DNA from: Corticium candelabrum
Taxonomy: Eukaryota > Porifera > Homoscleromorpha > Homosclerophorida > Plakinidae
Length of the DNA stretch: 64,000 nucleotides
Assembly (NCBI RefSeq): GCF_963422355.1
Contig: NC_085085.1
Span: 9,110,664 to 9,174,663, forward strand
Direction: 5' to 3'
Made by a program: the position numbers and the translations under genes. Each line of letters starts with the position of its first letter. Position 1 is the first letter of the stretch. Shown here one piece after another: positions 46,740 to 58,925 of this stretch. Below the pieces are notes generated by a model. That model was given only the letters and a program-made list of their open reading frames with translations. It ran no database searches and was not told the origin of the DNA.

Positions 46740-48219
46740 TCTTTTGTAAATTAGTCGACGGAAGTCACTAATGCACATCCATCCTGATCTTCTACTGGTG
46801 TTTGGTGAAATCCAGTCACCGTGAGTAGTTTCTTTCCTTTTGTTTGATTGATTTATATATTATATATATATTTTATATAACTAAATGGACAAACAAAAAA
46901 CATACATGAAAGACAAGTATTATTACTGGATATGTCAAACAAGTGCACTACTGGTCCAAAAACGACAGAAATACATGATTTGTAAAGATTTATAGAGAAG
47001 GAAGTAGAAAGTGCGATGATGAGAAAATAAAACAGGAGTAGAGGACATTGTGGAAGCAGCACAGGCAGACAAATAGACACGATGAGCGCTGAGTGCTCAA
47101 AGAGCAGGGTGAAGGTGCGGCATACATCAGACTTCCGAATGACCATGTTGTCCAGCAAGGAAGAGGAGAAAATAAAGACAAGGCGACGTTCGAACAGGAT
47201 GACAAAAAGTTTCCAAGATGAATAGAATAGCAGGAACACCACAGACAGCCAAAGAAACCTGAAGAGCGCGAAATGCTGAAATAGTAGGGTGAAGGTGCGG
47301 CAAACGTCAAACTCTTGACTGACCATGTTGTCCAGCAGAGAAGTGACGAGAAGGAAGACGAGATGACACAAGAAGAATGAGAAAGACAGCAGGAACATCA
47401 CAGACCGCCAAAGACACCCGAAGAGCGCGATATGCTCCAAGAGCGAGGTGAAGGTGCGGCAAACATCAGACTCTAGACCGACCATGTTGTCCAGCAGAGA
47501 AGTGACAAGAAGAAGGAAGACGAGATGACACAAGAAGAACGAATACGACAACGTGAACACCACAAACAGCCGAAGAAACCTGAAATGCGCGAAATGCTCA
47601 AAGAGCAGAGAGAAGGTGCGGCAAACAACAGACTCCCAACCGACCATGTTGTCCAGCGGAGAAATGACGAGAAGAAAGAAGACGAGAGGACCAGTACACT
47701 TCAACGCAGACAGAAACAATGCAAAGAGACGAACAAACAATCACAGGAACTCCACACAGCAACATACGAATAGCGTTCATTCCCTCAATGGGATCCCTTC
47801 ACGTGGATGAAGACTGACGCAAGCAGCCAGAGTGGCAAAAGCCACAATGGCGCAACCTGGAGAGATGACAACTGCTGTTTCTCTTGTTTACTCAACGAAA
47901 GACGAAGACAACAGCACACGTGGAGGCGCTCACCATACATCCGGGATATGTATTTGTTTGATTGATGTTCATTGTCTAGGATAACAATTTTACCATGTCA
48001 ATATCAAACTCTAATACGGTCGGTGACTCGGTTCGTTTCCTGTTGATAAGCCGTTACGCTGATCTTCCATCTTCTTCCTTTCGGCGTTTCGTCTGGCTTT
48101 GTCAAAGTCGTCCGAGACATACACTCCTGGTCCCATTGCACCGGAGGTCGACGGTTTGATTCCCGTTTTCGTATGTTTTCTGCTCTGACAGCCATCGTAC
48201 CGCGATACACTCTCGTCAA
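46740..48219 (-). pseudogene. Gig2/PARP-like gene copy A, broken
   Basis: The first part at 48219-47985 reads VYRGTMAVRAENIRK and, one frame over, TGIKPSTSGAMGPGVYVSDD and FDKARRNAERKK. RGT.. and GPGVYVS are the NAD-pocket-like signatures of the PARP-like Gig2 group. The last part at 46845-46740 (GDWISPNTSRRSG, RRLIYKRS) is degraded. Between the two lies the 47060-47760 tandem repeat. The 1-base frame change in the first part argues for a pseudogene. Confidence 0.5.
47060..47760. repeat. Tandem repeat of ~54 codons, open on both strands
   Basis: GACCATGTTGTCCAGC occurs four times (about 47141, 47321, 47479, 47640). Measured in codons on the minus strand the periods are 60, 53 and 54, all whole codons. 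On the minus strand the frame is open for 295 codons (hydrophobic, LLDNMV..VCRTFTLLFEH). On the plus strand the codon-aligned frame is charged (GEGAANxRLPTDHVVQ, DEKKEDE) and has a few stops. Whole-codon indels suggest it was once coding; which strand is unclear. Confidence 0.7.
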
Positions 48220-48879
48220 TTATACGTCGCACTATTTGAATAAGAAACGTGGGAACGTGTTGAAAACAAAAATGACGACTCGATGAGTCGCTTAGACCTG
48301 CATGCGATAATAAAGTGATTCAGCTAGTTTCAGGACGCCAAGCGACAGACGTGCTTCTTTGCAGACAGACGTGCAGCAGCCCTCATGACAAAGTTCCGAG
48401 TTGACTACGCCGACTGCGAGCACCTTTGCGGCTCGTCGCGAGCGTGGGCGTTGCGCGATTACTTATGCGAATCCTCCGTCTCACGTCTAACCAAAGATGG
48501 CTATCAGCGGTGCATCACTAGCTGAGGCGCGCATGTGTTAAGTTATAAAGAATTTAGTCGGTTTTAACTAATGTTCAACCAACAGTTGGTTGTTGCAGTC
48601 AAAAAATTTATGGTTTGGAAGAAGGACCCATGTTGGTGTTATGTTCTTTGTAATAAATTAACGTTGGGTTTGTTTTCTTTGTTTGTTAGTGGCATTGAGG
48701 CGATTTAGGGTAACACCTTACCAGGTATGCCTATAAGGCCAATACTACTGTAGTTGTCGCAGGTGGTACGTCTTCCTTCTTGTGCAAGGGCACAAGAAGT
48801 TGACTTTGCCAGTCCGCCGGAACCAATTAATCCCCCAAATGACATCAAAAATAGGTTTTAGCCACTGAATAATCACATT

Positions 48880-49700
48880 CTCAGCCAAAATGAGCATCTC
48901 TAAGGAGATTCTATCTATATCATGTGCTTTTCAGAATCTTATTTAGGAGACGGCTGATTTTATCTCCTCTTCAGTAAAGGGAATAGATAACTCGTCGTTT
49001 GACCGACATGAGGTGGACAAGGAAGACACAATGGGAATATCATCAATGGAGACAGCATTGATGTTAATTGGGAAATTCACCACTCCCTTGAAATGTTTGA
49101 CCCAGCGATTCAACTTTTCCTTATCGTTCTGTAAACTTGTACCATCTTCAAGCAACTAGATTGGTTGAAGCTGGTTTAGAATACGTCTTCTGTGAAAGGT
49201 GTAATATTTTTATCAAAGAGCCTACAAGTCCTTGCTGTTCATTTATAAAAGCTTGGAATTCGGCATCTTCTGCCTTTTGACTCCACCAAAAGTTTTGAGC
49301 CTTCTCGACTGCAACCCTGGTAAGGTTTCCGAGACGATTGTACTTAGACTTTAGGCAATGAATGTTTTGTAATGGTGCATTCTTTAGATGAATCCACACG
49401 TCTTTCTTCTTCTCAGACAAGTTGCTCGCCTCATCAGTGACAGTCCGGATGGTTTCATCTATAAGAGAGAGAGAGAGGTAAATTTTTACAAGCCTTATGG
49501 ATGTAAGATTTAAAGGTGTCCCACAGATAGTTTGCAGAAGAAGACTGGACTGATTGAATTCGGCTAAGGCAGACCGATAGCCAGCTCTGCAAGTCGACGA
49601 GATGTTAGTAGTCCAGTAGCGTATGTTACCTGTTTGCCTCCGCTTGACCTTAACTTTATAGCGCAAGGAAGAGGCGACGAGTTTATGATCAGACTCATGA
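48880..49700 (-). pseudogene. LINE ORF2 fragment (end of endonuclease and RT linker)
   Basis: On the minus strand, ESDHKLVASSLRYKVKVKRR (about 49690) is the closing block of an apurinic-type endonuclease. SRCRAGYRSAL-like and AEDAEFQAFINEQQGLVGSL blocks follow. At 49155-48943, LNRWVKHFKGVVNFPIN and FTEEEIKSAVS precede the missing RT. Frames are broken and the RT core is absent. Confidence 0.65.
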
Positions 49701-49713
49701 AGAATTGACCAAT

Positions 49714-49714
<1 letters not shown>

Positions 49715-49801
<87 letters not shown>
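49715..49801. repeat. (CA)n microsatellite
   Basis: An uninterrupted CA run adjoining the LINE fragment. Confidence 0.97.
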
Positions 49802-49803
<2 letters not shown>

Positions 49804-49864
49804 CTCTCCTATGTAGATATAGGACACTTTAATCAAAGAGCAACATTTGGATTTGCAATAAGCT

Positions 49865-49981
49865 CCTTTTAGTTAGTACAAATATACTAAACTTCAAGTT
49901 TTTTCGATCAAACAAACACAAGCACATTTTAGTTAGTGCAAATATACTAAACCTCAAGTTTTTTAAATCAACCAAACACAT
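49865..49981. repeat. ~61-bp direct tandem duplication
   Basis: TTTTAGTTAGT(A/G)CAAATATACTAAAC and the following CTTCAAGTTTTTT-like bases occur twice in a row with minor changes. Confidence 0.85.
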
Positions 49982-50049
49982 AATTCAAGAAAATCAAACT
50001 TATATATTTTGACAATACGGTTGATATGATACGATTTCTTAATTTCACA

Positions 50050-52300
50050 CACAGACACAGAGTCAATATATTTTTGGTAAAACGGAAGTTCTCAACTGCC
50101 ACTCGTCGAGCCTCCTCTGCATTCCAATCCCTTCAATAGAACATATCAGCATTAACCTTGTCATATCTTTGAAGATAGCCCATAGGTAACAGTGTTTTTC
50201 TAGTGTTTCTCACCACTCGTTGGGTAATCCAAGGTCAATATATTTACCATCAACCGACAACTAGTAGTGTCAATAGGCAGCATATAAGGCGCTACATAGT
50301 GGACCAGTCTGAGAATTAACCATGTCATCCTTAGCCAGATTGATATCATTGATATTGATAATCCGAAGTCCGGTTCCGAGGTACTTAATACCTAACCTCT
50401 GTCACAGTCCCTCTTAACGAAAGCAAGCTAGAGGCTAGAATTCGTCCCGCTCTACTTTACTCTTGCCTGCACGCGTTAAGAGGGACTGTAAAAGAGGCTA
50501 GTACATACCCACAATATAGTAACATCTTTTATCCTATATTACTTGATTGAATACGGAAGCCCACCATCGTGCGTTTGACCAGATACTCGAACACATAATT
50601 GATACATTGTGCAAGGGGTAGTGGACAATCGAGTGTCTGTCTAAGAATCGCAGAAAATGCAACAGGGGTTATAAGAGAACGTAGCTGGAAGGGGTCTTGG
50701 AATTGGTATCACATTTGGAGCTGGACTTCGTCTCGCATGCACGTGAAGCAGGAGTGGGTCTCACGAGTGGAGCTGGAATCTGTCTCTTACGTGGAACTGG
50801 AATGGGTCTTAAAGCTGGAGTGGGTCTTAAAGCTGGAGTGGATCTCTTATGTGGGAAATGGATTGGGATAAAGGTTGGGATATATTGGGGTTATGGTTGA
50901 GATATGGGCTGACCCAGCTATAGGTTCTACAAGCCCTGCCTTTCACAGACGATAGAACTCCCTGACGTTTAAGTCGTTAGCCTGCTGTTGCAAATCCTTA
51001 ACGGTGAGTGCATGGCCTTAAATTTGAGACATACCATACGATTCCGTTGCTATATGCTATAAATGCTATTTGTCTAATACGGCGCAACTTTTCTCGTTTC
51101 ACATGTGGGTACTCAGTGGCGTGTTCGTCCGAAATGGTTGCCAGTAATCTCTAGTGGAGTATTGCGCGTCACAAATGTTAACGGCTAACCTTTTCAGATG
51201 CAGTCGGTGTTCATACCTAACACACTCACTATATCAATGTCCAGCTTGTGATTTGCCTTATACCGTGGCAAGATTGAACATTTTGGAAGAGGTAGTAGTC
51301 GCAACAGTAGGGTTGCTAAAATTGCCACAGCGTTGTCGTGTCATAGGAGAATCGGGCACCACAGAGCGAGAGAGTTTACTAGGAGACTGACTCTAGCCCT
51401 GCTTTTCCTCGACGTTGCACGCCAAAAATAGAAGAACAGATACAATTTACGTGCTTAGATTTCGGAGGTCTCTTTATGCAGATCAATAGCAATACCATCC
51501 GTTGATGAACTAATAGATCACTAGAAGGCAAGTGTAAACATACTTAAGTAAACTTGCAAATTAAGGAACGGAACGCTAAGTTGTCGCTAATTATGAATAT
51601 AATTGATATTCTTAGAGCTGCCGTAGCGTTGATAAATATCCGAGCGCAATCCAATTTTCTACATGCTCTATCTAATCGGCTATCGTCTATTGCCGTCTGA
51701 GCATAGGCGGTTACTATAGCCACCAATGGACTTTCTGCTTTAAGTTACTATCAGGATTACTGTAATTTTGTGCCATCTGCTCAGTGGACAAAACCTCGGA
51801 TGTGGTTACATCAATTAGCAGCCATCCCGCTTCCACATACATGGCCCGCGCTGCACCACTTCCGCCGATGGTCTTAGACTAGCCCTTCCCCCACGTGTAG
51901 ACTGTCTCTGATCTCGCTGACTGCTTACCTCTACAGGCCTTCGGGTCTTAGAATACTTGTTCATCAATAAAACACCTGCGGAACAGTTACTTACTGTATG
52001 ATACTGGCTTTACGCCACCAGTCGCCGATGGTTTTGCAATATCCGCCAGTACAGTCGCCTCGCCATGTATTTGTATACTTCTGCATTCTTTCGCAGACTA
52101 CTACCGACCTTGGACTCTTAGTTTGCTGACGGTTCCGTCAAGGCTACAAGCAGATTCGCCGCTCTCCGTCTGCCAAGGCGTCCTTGGCCTAGTGCCCTCC
52201 TGCTATGCACCTCTAGTATATACAACCACCATGCATTACCGTACCGCCGTCGTTCAAACCTGACTTTACCGCTAGCGAACATGTACGTCTCCCCTTTTTT
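50050..52300. other. Interior of the inverted-repeat block, no gene recognised
   Basis: Contains a hairpin pair (CAGTCCCTCTTAACG near 50405, complement near 50478), short GGAGCTGGA/GGGTCTTAAAGCTGGAGT repeats at about 50690-50870, and no coding domain I could support. Confidence 0.5.
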
Positions 52301-52309
52301 TTATTCTTA

Positions 52310-53110
52310 CTATCTTATTATCATAATAATTTTTTATTACCCGAGGCCCAAATATTTGGGCTAGGCTAAGTACAGTAGTACTCTTTACGTACGTACGACC
52401 GTCGATTAGCGCAGATGCAAATACAGCTATTCCAACCAATACACGAGAAATGATGCCATTACCGACCAATAGATGGACATAATGTCATCATAAGGCTTCA
52501 CCTCTCTTTGTTTGATAGCTGCCAACGAGAACTCGATCATTATATCGTCCATTCTGTACATGATGTTTAGTCCTTTGCTCTAGATAAGGGTTTAGCATTT
52601 AGAAACAACGCCTCACCTAATCTACATTGTAACGTGCATGTTTTCCCACCAATAACCAGGCGTCTAGTGAACTCTACGTGTGATCGCGTATTACTCCACA
52701 ACGTAAGGCGAAGATGTCCTAGCATCGATCGAGGCTGCCTGAATTGTAACATTTGGCTTGTTACACAGTATTTCGGCATAGATATCGGTGCTGCAATCTG
52801 ACAGCTTGAATTCTCAGTTTGCGTGACTAATCAATAGTGCCGTCTTAAAAAAATTGGCGCTCCACGGAAATTCTCGAAGGAGAACGTGCATTGTCCATGA
52901 CAGCGCGTTTGTTTGTCGGACGAAGCGACTGACCTATAAGTATGCAAGTCTAGACATTTGTTTACATGCATGCATTGGAAACCTTTGCTGAGACAAGTGG
53001 GTTGTGTTAAAAGACCTTAGTGTGCAAACATTATTATGTGACGAGATATGATTACATACACCGGCCGAGGGTTTAGCACTGTAGTAATTCTCTATTCATT
53101 TCTATAATTT
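52310..53110. repeat. Right arm of the ~8-kb inverted repeat pair
   Basis: Inverted, diverged copy of 45025-46020. Matches run from ATTACCCGAGGCCCAAATAT through GCATTGTCCATGACAGCGCG to TTAGCACTGTAGTAATTCTC. Confidence 0.8.
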
Positions 53111-53219
53111 TACAATTATTACTTATTTAAGTATGCTATTTTTATACTCTTCTGCCACCTCTTCAGCACCACCCAAGACTCATGCAACAGTTTTCGCAGG
53201 TTGCCCCCATAACAAATGT

Positions 53220-53400
53220 TACAGTGAATCCGAGTCAGTCACTGTGAAATGTTGTGAGTCACTGTGAATTGAGCGTGAATCACGATGAAAACGTGTAAGT
53301 CACTGTGAGGCCGCGCAAGTCACTGTGAATTGGTTGCGAAGAATTGGCGAATCACCTCGGGTGATTATAAATTTTGGAGAATCACTGTGAGATGTTTAGA
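53220..53400. repeat. Cluster of AGTCACTGTGA motifs
   Basis: Five near-exact copies of (A)GTCACTGTGA or ATCACTGTGA begin near 53237, 53258, 53299, 53319 and 53380, at irregular spacing of 20-60 bp. All point the same way. Confidence 0.8.
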
Positions 53401-54129
53401 ACGCGAGTCACTTGCTGTAAAGCGACGGAAACAAAAACCATTTCCGCGAACATGATTGCATTCGTAAGGCTCACGTGATCTAGTGGTGCGCAAACCCTCT
53501 ACTTGGCGGACTAATTCAAAATTCTTAAACGGCCCGATTAATTAAGTTATGAAACATTCTTAAGTTGGTGTACAGTACTCCAGACTATTTACGGACTTTG
53601 CAGTCACACGAAACGACAGTCGCTATGTACAATTTTAGATACAATACAGCCCGAGAGAAAGTCTCCGAGAGTTTGCGTCTGCAAAAACGTTAGGCGTTGT
53701 CGTTGCTGTATAGTAGACTTACCGAGAAGCCTACCCGATCACCCTCCGGACCAGTACACACGCTACTGAATCCCTGCCGAGAGAATCCAATTCGACTGTA
53801 GACCGCAAGCTACTACCGCGCGATCGTCTACACTAGACACTTGACTAAGAAGGCAATCTAATTTTTCAATGTCTCTACTAAATACAATACTAATATAATT
53901 AGAAACTCTAACTGTCAAAAAACCTACTACATCACATCCCTCTCTGCTAAGTTTCCGGTTCCTCTCTTCTCAAAAACCTCTGCACCAAAGTTCCATGCAG
54001 TACTGTTAACCAAGAAAACGTATATGTTACTGCTACTTCAAGTCTCAAACAATATTATTATTTATATACATTATATTCAGGATATATTTGTTACATACAT
54101 AAACGTTCCCCCTCAACATCCCCAACAAC
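53401..54129. other. No recognisable feature
   Basis: AT-rich sequence between the motif cluster and the end of the LINE. No ORF with conserved motifs. Confidence 0.5.
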
Positions 54130-57100
54130 TCAAGTATGCATGTCCCAACTACGTACATCCTCTGTCTCTAAATTCAAACGTTGTAAAACCAATCTAGCGT
54201 TATATGATCATAATTTTACAGATCATTGTTGTAATAAGTTGTTTAAAGACTTTGAAAACGTTATGTGACTCAGTGCAGAAATTCTCGAAGCTATAGAGCG
54301 TAGAATCTTGAGACTGTATGGTGTCCAGGGACCGAGAGTTTCCACAGCAAGTGGATAGAATATACCACCAGCTGCTGTAACTCTTTCAGCGTGACAAAAG
54401 TCTTCGCAAGCTTTCTCAACTTCTGGAGCAGCTCTTGCATTGCTGGCAGCTTTAATAATGAATGAAGGCTACAGGCTGTTGGCTACTTTTTCATCGAAGA
54501 AGCCAGGCAGACCCAGAAGAAAATCAGGATGAAATATATCACAAGAACGACTGCTGTCATTGCCAGAACAACGTTGCTCCCTTTTCGCATACTTGTTTTC
54601 CGTTAGAAGAGCGGGGTAAATCACTTCGCTAAGGGCGTCGTGGCGTTTGATCGGAAAAGGACCGTGACCGCAAATAACCAAATGATCTCCAAAAGAGTCA
54701 AGAACTTGACCACAGACACATTTCAATGACAATGGTGGGAACGAAAATAGAGAAATTTCTAGCCAAATCCGTATTGCAATCACGAATTCATGTGCTGACA
54801 TGGCGAGGCCTAGGTTTGGGTTTGGTAAGGCCCACAACCAAGCACCAGCATGAATAGTGGCCATGGTGTTTAATCTTGCTCTATCCCGAAGACTAATAAC
54901 CTCTTTCAAGGATGAGGCTAAGATGCAGTTGATAATAGATCTAATGTCGCGTTGTGATGATGATCTGAGATTACATGACGGAGGGCGATCGCCGAGTTGT
55001 TTGAGTAGACGAGCGTGTGCTTCATCTTCCCCAAAAATCTTGAACTCTGACTCCAACTGGACCTCATTCATTGAGGAAGTTGACATGTTAGACTGACTCA
55101 AATATGACCGCATCAAATGTCTAATAGAGTTTCAGCTATCTACAAAAGCTGCTGCCGATGAGCTCAACGCTTCATATAGACCAACACCTCTATATCGAAC
55201 TGGAAAAGTTGCCTGAATCCAAGAAGAATCTTAGATAGAAGAAGGAGCGATCAATTCAAGTGAATGTCTAAGATATGCATGAAATTTGTGAGTTGATCAT
55301 CAACTAAATCAGACACAGCTGTGCGTAATATATTGTTTAATTTGCACATATTGAGACAGTTGCGTAACAGTTGAAGTTCAACATGTGGATGGTCTAAATC
55401 GCTGAGCTGTGATTGAGCCTCAATTACCTTGTCGATGCGTCTGGCATCGTTGCTTTTACAAAATCATCCTCACAATATACCAGAGAACCTAACAGCTCAA
55501 TCCCTTTTGTGAGACGCTTGATTTGCGTTGGTAACTCTGGGAAAGACTGATCACCTGTTAGCCAGTATACCTCACACACTTATCCAAGTTGAGATGAAGA
55601 CCAAATGTATGACCGTTTACAACAAGAGACTGTAGTAGTTCGGAGACTGAGTCGCGTGTTCCAACAAAAGTGCCGTCGTCAAGGTACCAAAGTGGAAGTT
55701 CTGGACCAGAGTCTTTTCCAACATCATCAAGAAATTGTGACACTACTAGTGAAAACAGTAGAGGGCCTAGCGGATAACCTTGTTGGACACCAGCAGACAA
55801 AATGCGGACATTTTCAAAGCGAAGCTCTCCAGCTGTATGGTCACTGTCCCCATGGAAATAATTCAGCAAATACTTGCTTCAGACGAGATAAAAAGGGCAG
55901 ATGACGACATTCATTAAAAGCATTCTGGAAGTCTACTTTCACACAACACAAGTCTTCTCTGTATATAACGATCTATTGATAAAGATTAACAGGTCGGGAT
56001 ATGGTGGCAGTGTTGGAAAAGTTAATATAGGAGCAGTGGGATATGCTGATGACATCTGTCTCTTATTTGGCTTCTCATATGGCTTACAACAATTACTACA
56101 TATTTGTTCTACATTTGCTGTTGAGAGGCACTTAGTGTTTAATTCTTTTAAGACAAAGTGTATTCGTTTCGTCTCCAGTAGAGCATCGTGGTTGTCAACG
56201 GTGCCACTATCTAAGCTGATTCTTGATGGGAATATCCTGGACTTTGTTCAAAGCTGGAGACATTTCGGGCATATTATGTAAGCTGATATGAAAAAGTCAA
56301 TGTCAATTTGAGTTTGAAATGAAGAGGTTTTTCTCATCCTTCAACTCCTTTTACCATCAATTTAAAGGAGCCACTCCGATTGTGTTATGTCGTTTATTAC
56401 AAGCATTTTCAGCTGTATTTTATGGGTGTCAGTTGTGGTGTTGCAGTGATAGTCAACTACGTAAAGTACGTGTAGCGTGGAATGATGCTATAAGAAAAAT
56501 TTGCAATGTCAGAAGAAGAATGTCATGTTACTACAATGATTTATTCCACCGGTCTGTTGCCTTGCCCGGGATGCTGAGGAAACAAAAGCTACAGTTTTTG
56601 TCTTCTCTAATTCAGTCTGAGAACAGTGTTATCTCGTACAATTCGTCTCTTATGTATAATTTTCAGCAGTCGCCCTTTTTTACTTCATGGCGGGAATGGG
56701 AATTGCATTAATGTCAAAGCCACACCAGGGTATTGTCGAGACAGTCAATTGCTCATGACATTTGGAAGAACGTTGATTTATCTCTATCTGAGTCTAGGCG
56801 CGAGGCTGCAAGCTTGGCATACCATTGGTTGTTTGAATCAGCTAGAAGTAGTAAATCAGTACTAGAAGACTTGTTTTCAGTAGATTGATCCCACAGTAGT
56901 TACATTACTTGTTTGTTTGTTTCTGTATTTTGCACTATTAATTTTAATGATCGCGACGTCAGGTTATAATAATAATAAGACCTTATTGTATAAATTGCAG
57001 CTTCCATCCCATAACGTATGCCAACTCCTACTTGACCATACGAAAGAAAAGTGCCTGGAAGATGAGATTTGACTGAAAAACAGCAGAGACGAGTAGTCAA

Positions 57101-58407
57101 CCGTCGAATGACGTCACTCACAGCTATTGGACGAATACCGCTTGTCTTCTTGTGGAGAGCGGTCAGTGGAGCACCTGACAGTCAGGCAGCAATATTTCGA
57201 TCAATCTTTTCACTTAGCAGTGCATTCATCCAACGAGTAAGTTTGTCCTAACATAACTGAGCATCAGGTGTACAGGTACCTTTGATGGCATATGACAAGT
57301 GTTGAGCTCGTAGTTGAGAGAACCCAAGACTGGACACTCTTGGAAAGGATTCTAATGTAGATAGAACCGCCTGTGATTCAACAATTAATGACGGAGGAAT
57401 GTCATTTGACCAAACAGGGAGGCTGTGTTCAGGATGTCAACTTTCCAGTTCGTCTATAGCAGAGGTATTAGATGTTGAAGTGCAACCCTGTGATCTCAAT
57501 GTGTTCTTTGCGTCAATGTAACGACCTTTCTTAGCTAATTTCAAAGTTTGGAGAGAGTTAGCTTGAGACACAGAAAGAAAAGAATTGAATAATTTCTGAC
57601 TAGAATCCTGCCTATCTTCTTGCGATAATGAAGAAAGTTCTCCTTTCTGCCAGCAAAGAAGCCTGGATGTCAAGATATCTTTCACAACTTGCCTCTTCTG
57701 TCTTCCTCCGCGTGGTGAGTTCGAAGAACTGCTCTGGCAAACATATGCAGTCGAACATAGCTCCACATGCCGCCTTTATAAGCATGTTTTAGTTCGTTTG
57801 CAAGAGTTTGAGCAAGAAAAAGACGTACTGATCTTGGTACATAAAGAATGGTATACACTTGGAAAGTTGAAATCTAGTTCATGAAAGCAAGAGAGGTATC
57901 AGACTCATCTGTAGGACGAAAAGAAGGAGTACTAGCTGTTTGAATCCCCTCCAGAACCCTATCATAATGATTACTAAGAGTTTTTGTAAATGAAGCAACT
58001 CCAAATTGAGAAACAGGTTGTTCATTTACGTGACCTATGTCCGTAGCACGCTCGCGTTCTGCAGTATGGGTTTCCGAGGATAAACATGGCTCCGTCATTC
58101 TAGATAGCCACGCAGACTCTTTCGGGTCAACCATAAGACCTCCACAACGACCGTTACCGATACCTCGAGAACGACGACAAGATTTCCAATGACTTGAATA
58201 AATGAAGCCACATGATGAACAGACACAACGTCTGTTCTCTTTAAGCTGAAACACTTGTCTTAAAACATGCTCCAGATTAACATGTTGCCATCTTACGTTA
58301 TCAGATGTAAATAATTTTTGGCAAACTGGACAGTGAAAAGACGCAGAGTCGGCAGTGGCTACTTTGACGTTGTCATCAGCACGCGAGGGAAGCGATTGAG
58401 CCTCCAT
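54130..58407 (-). mobile_element. LINE with restriction-like endonuclease, decayed and interrupted
   Basis: On the minus strand, from the ATG at 58407: a zinc-finger region (CPVCQKLF, CVCSSCGFIYSSHWKSC), a linker (57766-57437), and the pre-RT block SGIRPIAVSDVIRR (about 57150). RT motif A follows (KVDFQNAFNE, about 55925), then GVQQGYPLGPLLFSLVV and the active-site YLDDGT (55869-55558). After broken sequence come a CxCG..D..GDH..C knuckle and nuclease-like CDIFHPDF with FFDEKV (54720-54469), then a tail containing GPWTPYSLKILRSIASR. The layout matches LINEs with an R2-type endonuclease. Stops and frame changes show it is dead. A second LINE occupies about 55956-56975. Confidence 0.82.
55956..56975 (+). 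pseudogene. CR1/L2-like LINE fragment inserted in the other LINE
   Basis: The plus strand reads LLIKINRSGYGGSVGKVNIG, the RT active-site region GYADDICLLF, and after one frame change a C-terminal part (AWNDAIRKICNVRRRMSCYY). It ends in an AATAATAATAAG tail near 56970. It is 5'-truncated at the RT, as usual for LINE insertions. The host LINE resumes on both sides, within its RT. Confidence 0.8.
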
Positions 58408-58613
58408 TTCTTGCTACAGCTTGACTATCTTGTAACTATAGAGAAATGACTCGAGGAAATACCTATACCAACAACCAACGGATTGCCTTCAAAGGGGCTC
58501 TCATCAAAGAACAACTTAGATGACACCAGAATCCAAAATATGTATCAAAACTGTTCGAAAATTGGGTAGATGAAAAGATAGAAGATAAGAAATTCAAACC
58601 ACACGCTCTTTCA

Positions 58614-58616
<3 letters not shown>

Positions 58617-58668
<52 letters not shown>
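58617..58668. repeat. (TA)n microsatellite
   Basis: An uninterrupted TA run. Confidence 0.97.
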
Positions 58669-58671
<3 letters not shown>

Positions 58672-58808
58672 GGTATACACACGATTTCTTTTCAAACATT
58701 CTGCTCATAACTCTCTGAAAGATGATCAGAGCTAATGAAAAGAATTTACACTTGATAAATGAAGAGTCCTTTGTGTCTGTTTTTAGTAAGTATTTTTAAC
58801 TTTCTTTA

Positions 58809-58925
58809 TCAATTTATGGATGTATCATCTGCTTCCCATGGTGGGCTGCCGGTTGCCATCTCAATGATGGTACAGCCTACACTCCATACATCACAACTTC
58901 GTCCGTAGGTTGATCCTCTGAGGAC
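58809..58925 (-). pseudogene. Protein-kinase exon (MAP3K-like), orphan
   Basis: After an acceptor (TTATAG|G) the minus strand encodes [18 protein letters not shown] and [16 protein letters not shown], kinase subdomains VIII-IX typical of the MAP3K/MEKK group. A stop follows within ten codons with no GT donor before it. No other kinase exon is recognised nearby. It may be a relic, or an alternative terminal exon of a gene whose other exons I cannot see. Confidence 0.6.

Noticed and set aside
46853..47740. 295-codon minus-strand frame as a membrane protein gene
   Set aside because: It is codon-aligned with a charged repeat on the other strand and has no start context or family match. Listed only as a repeat.
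48943..49801. Cysteine/valine-repeat start of a minus-strand protein at the (CA)n run
   Set aside because: The repeat is translated microsatellite; only the downstream LINE-like part is meaningful.
58463..58708. YI-repeat protein on the minus strand
   Set aside because: Translation of the (TA)n run, with no independent coding support.
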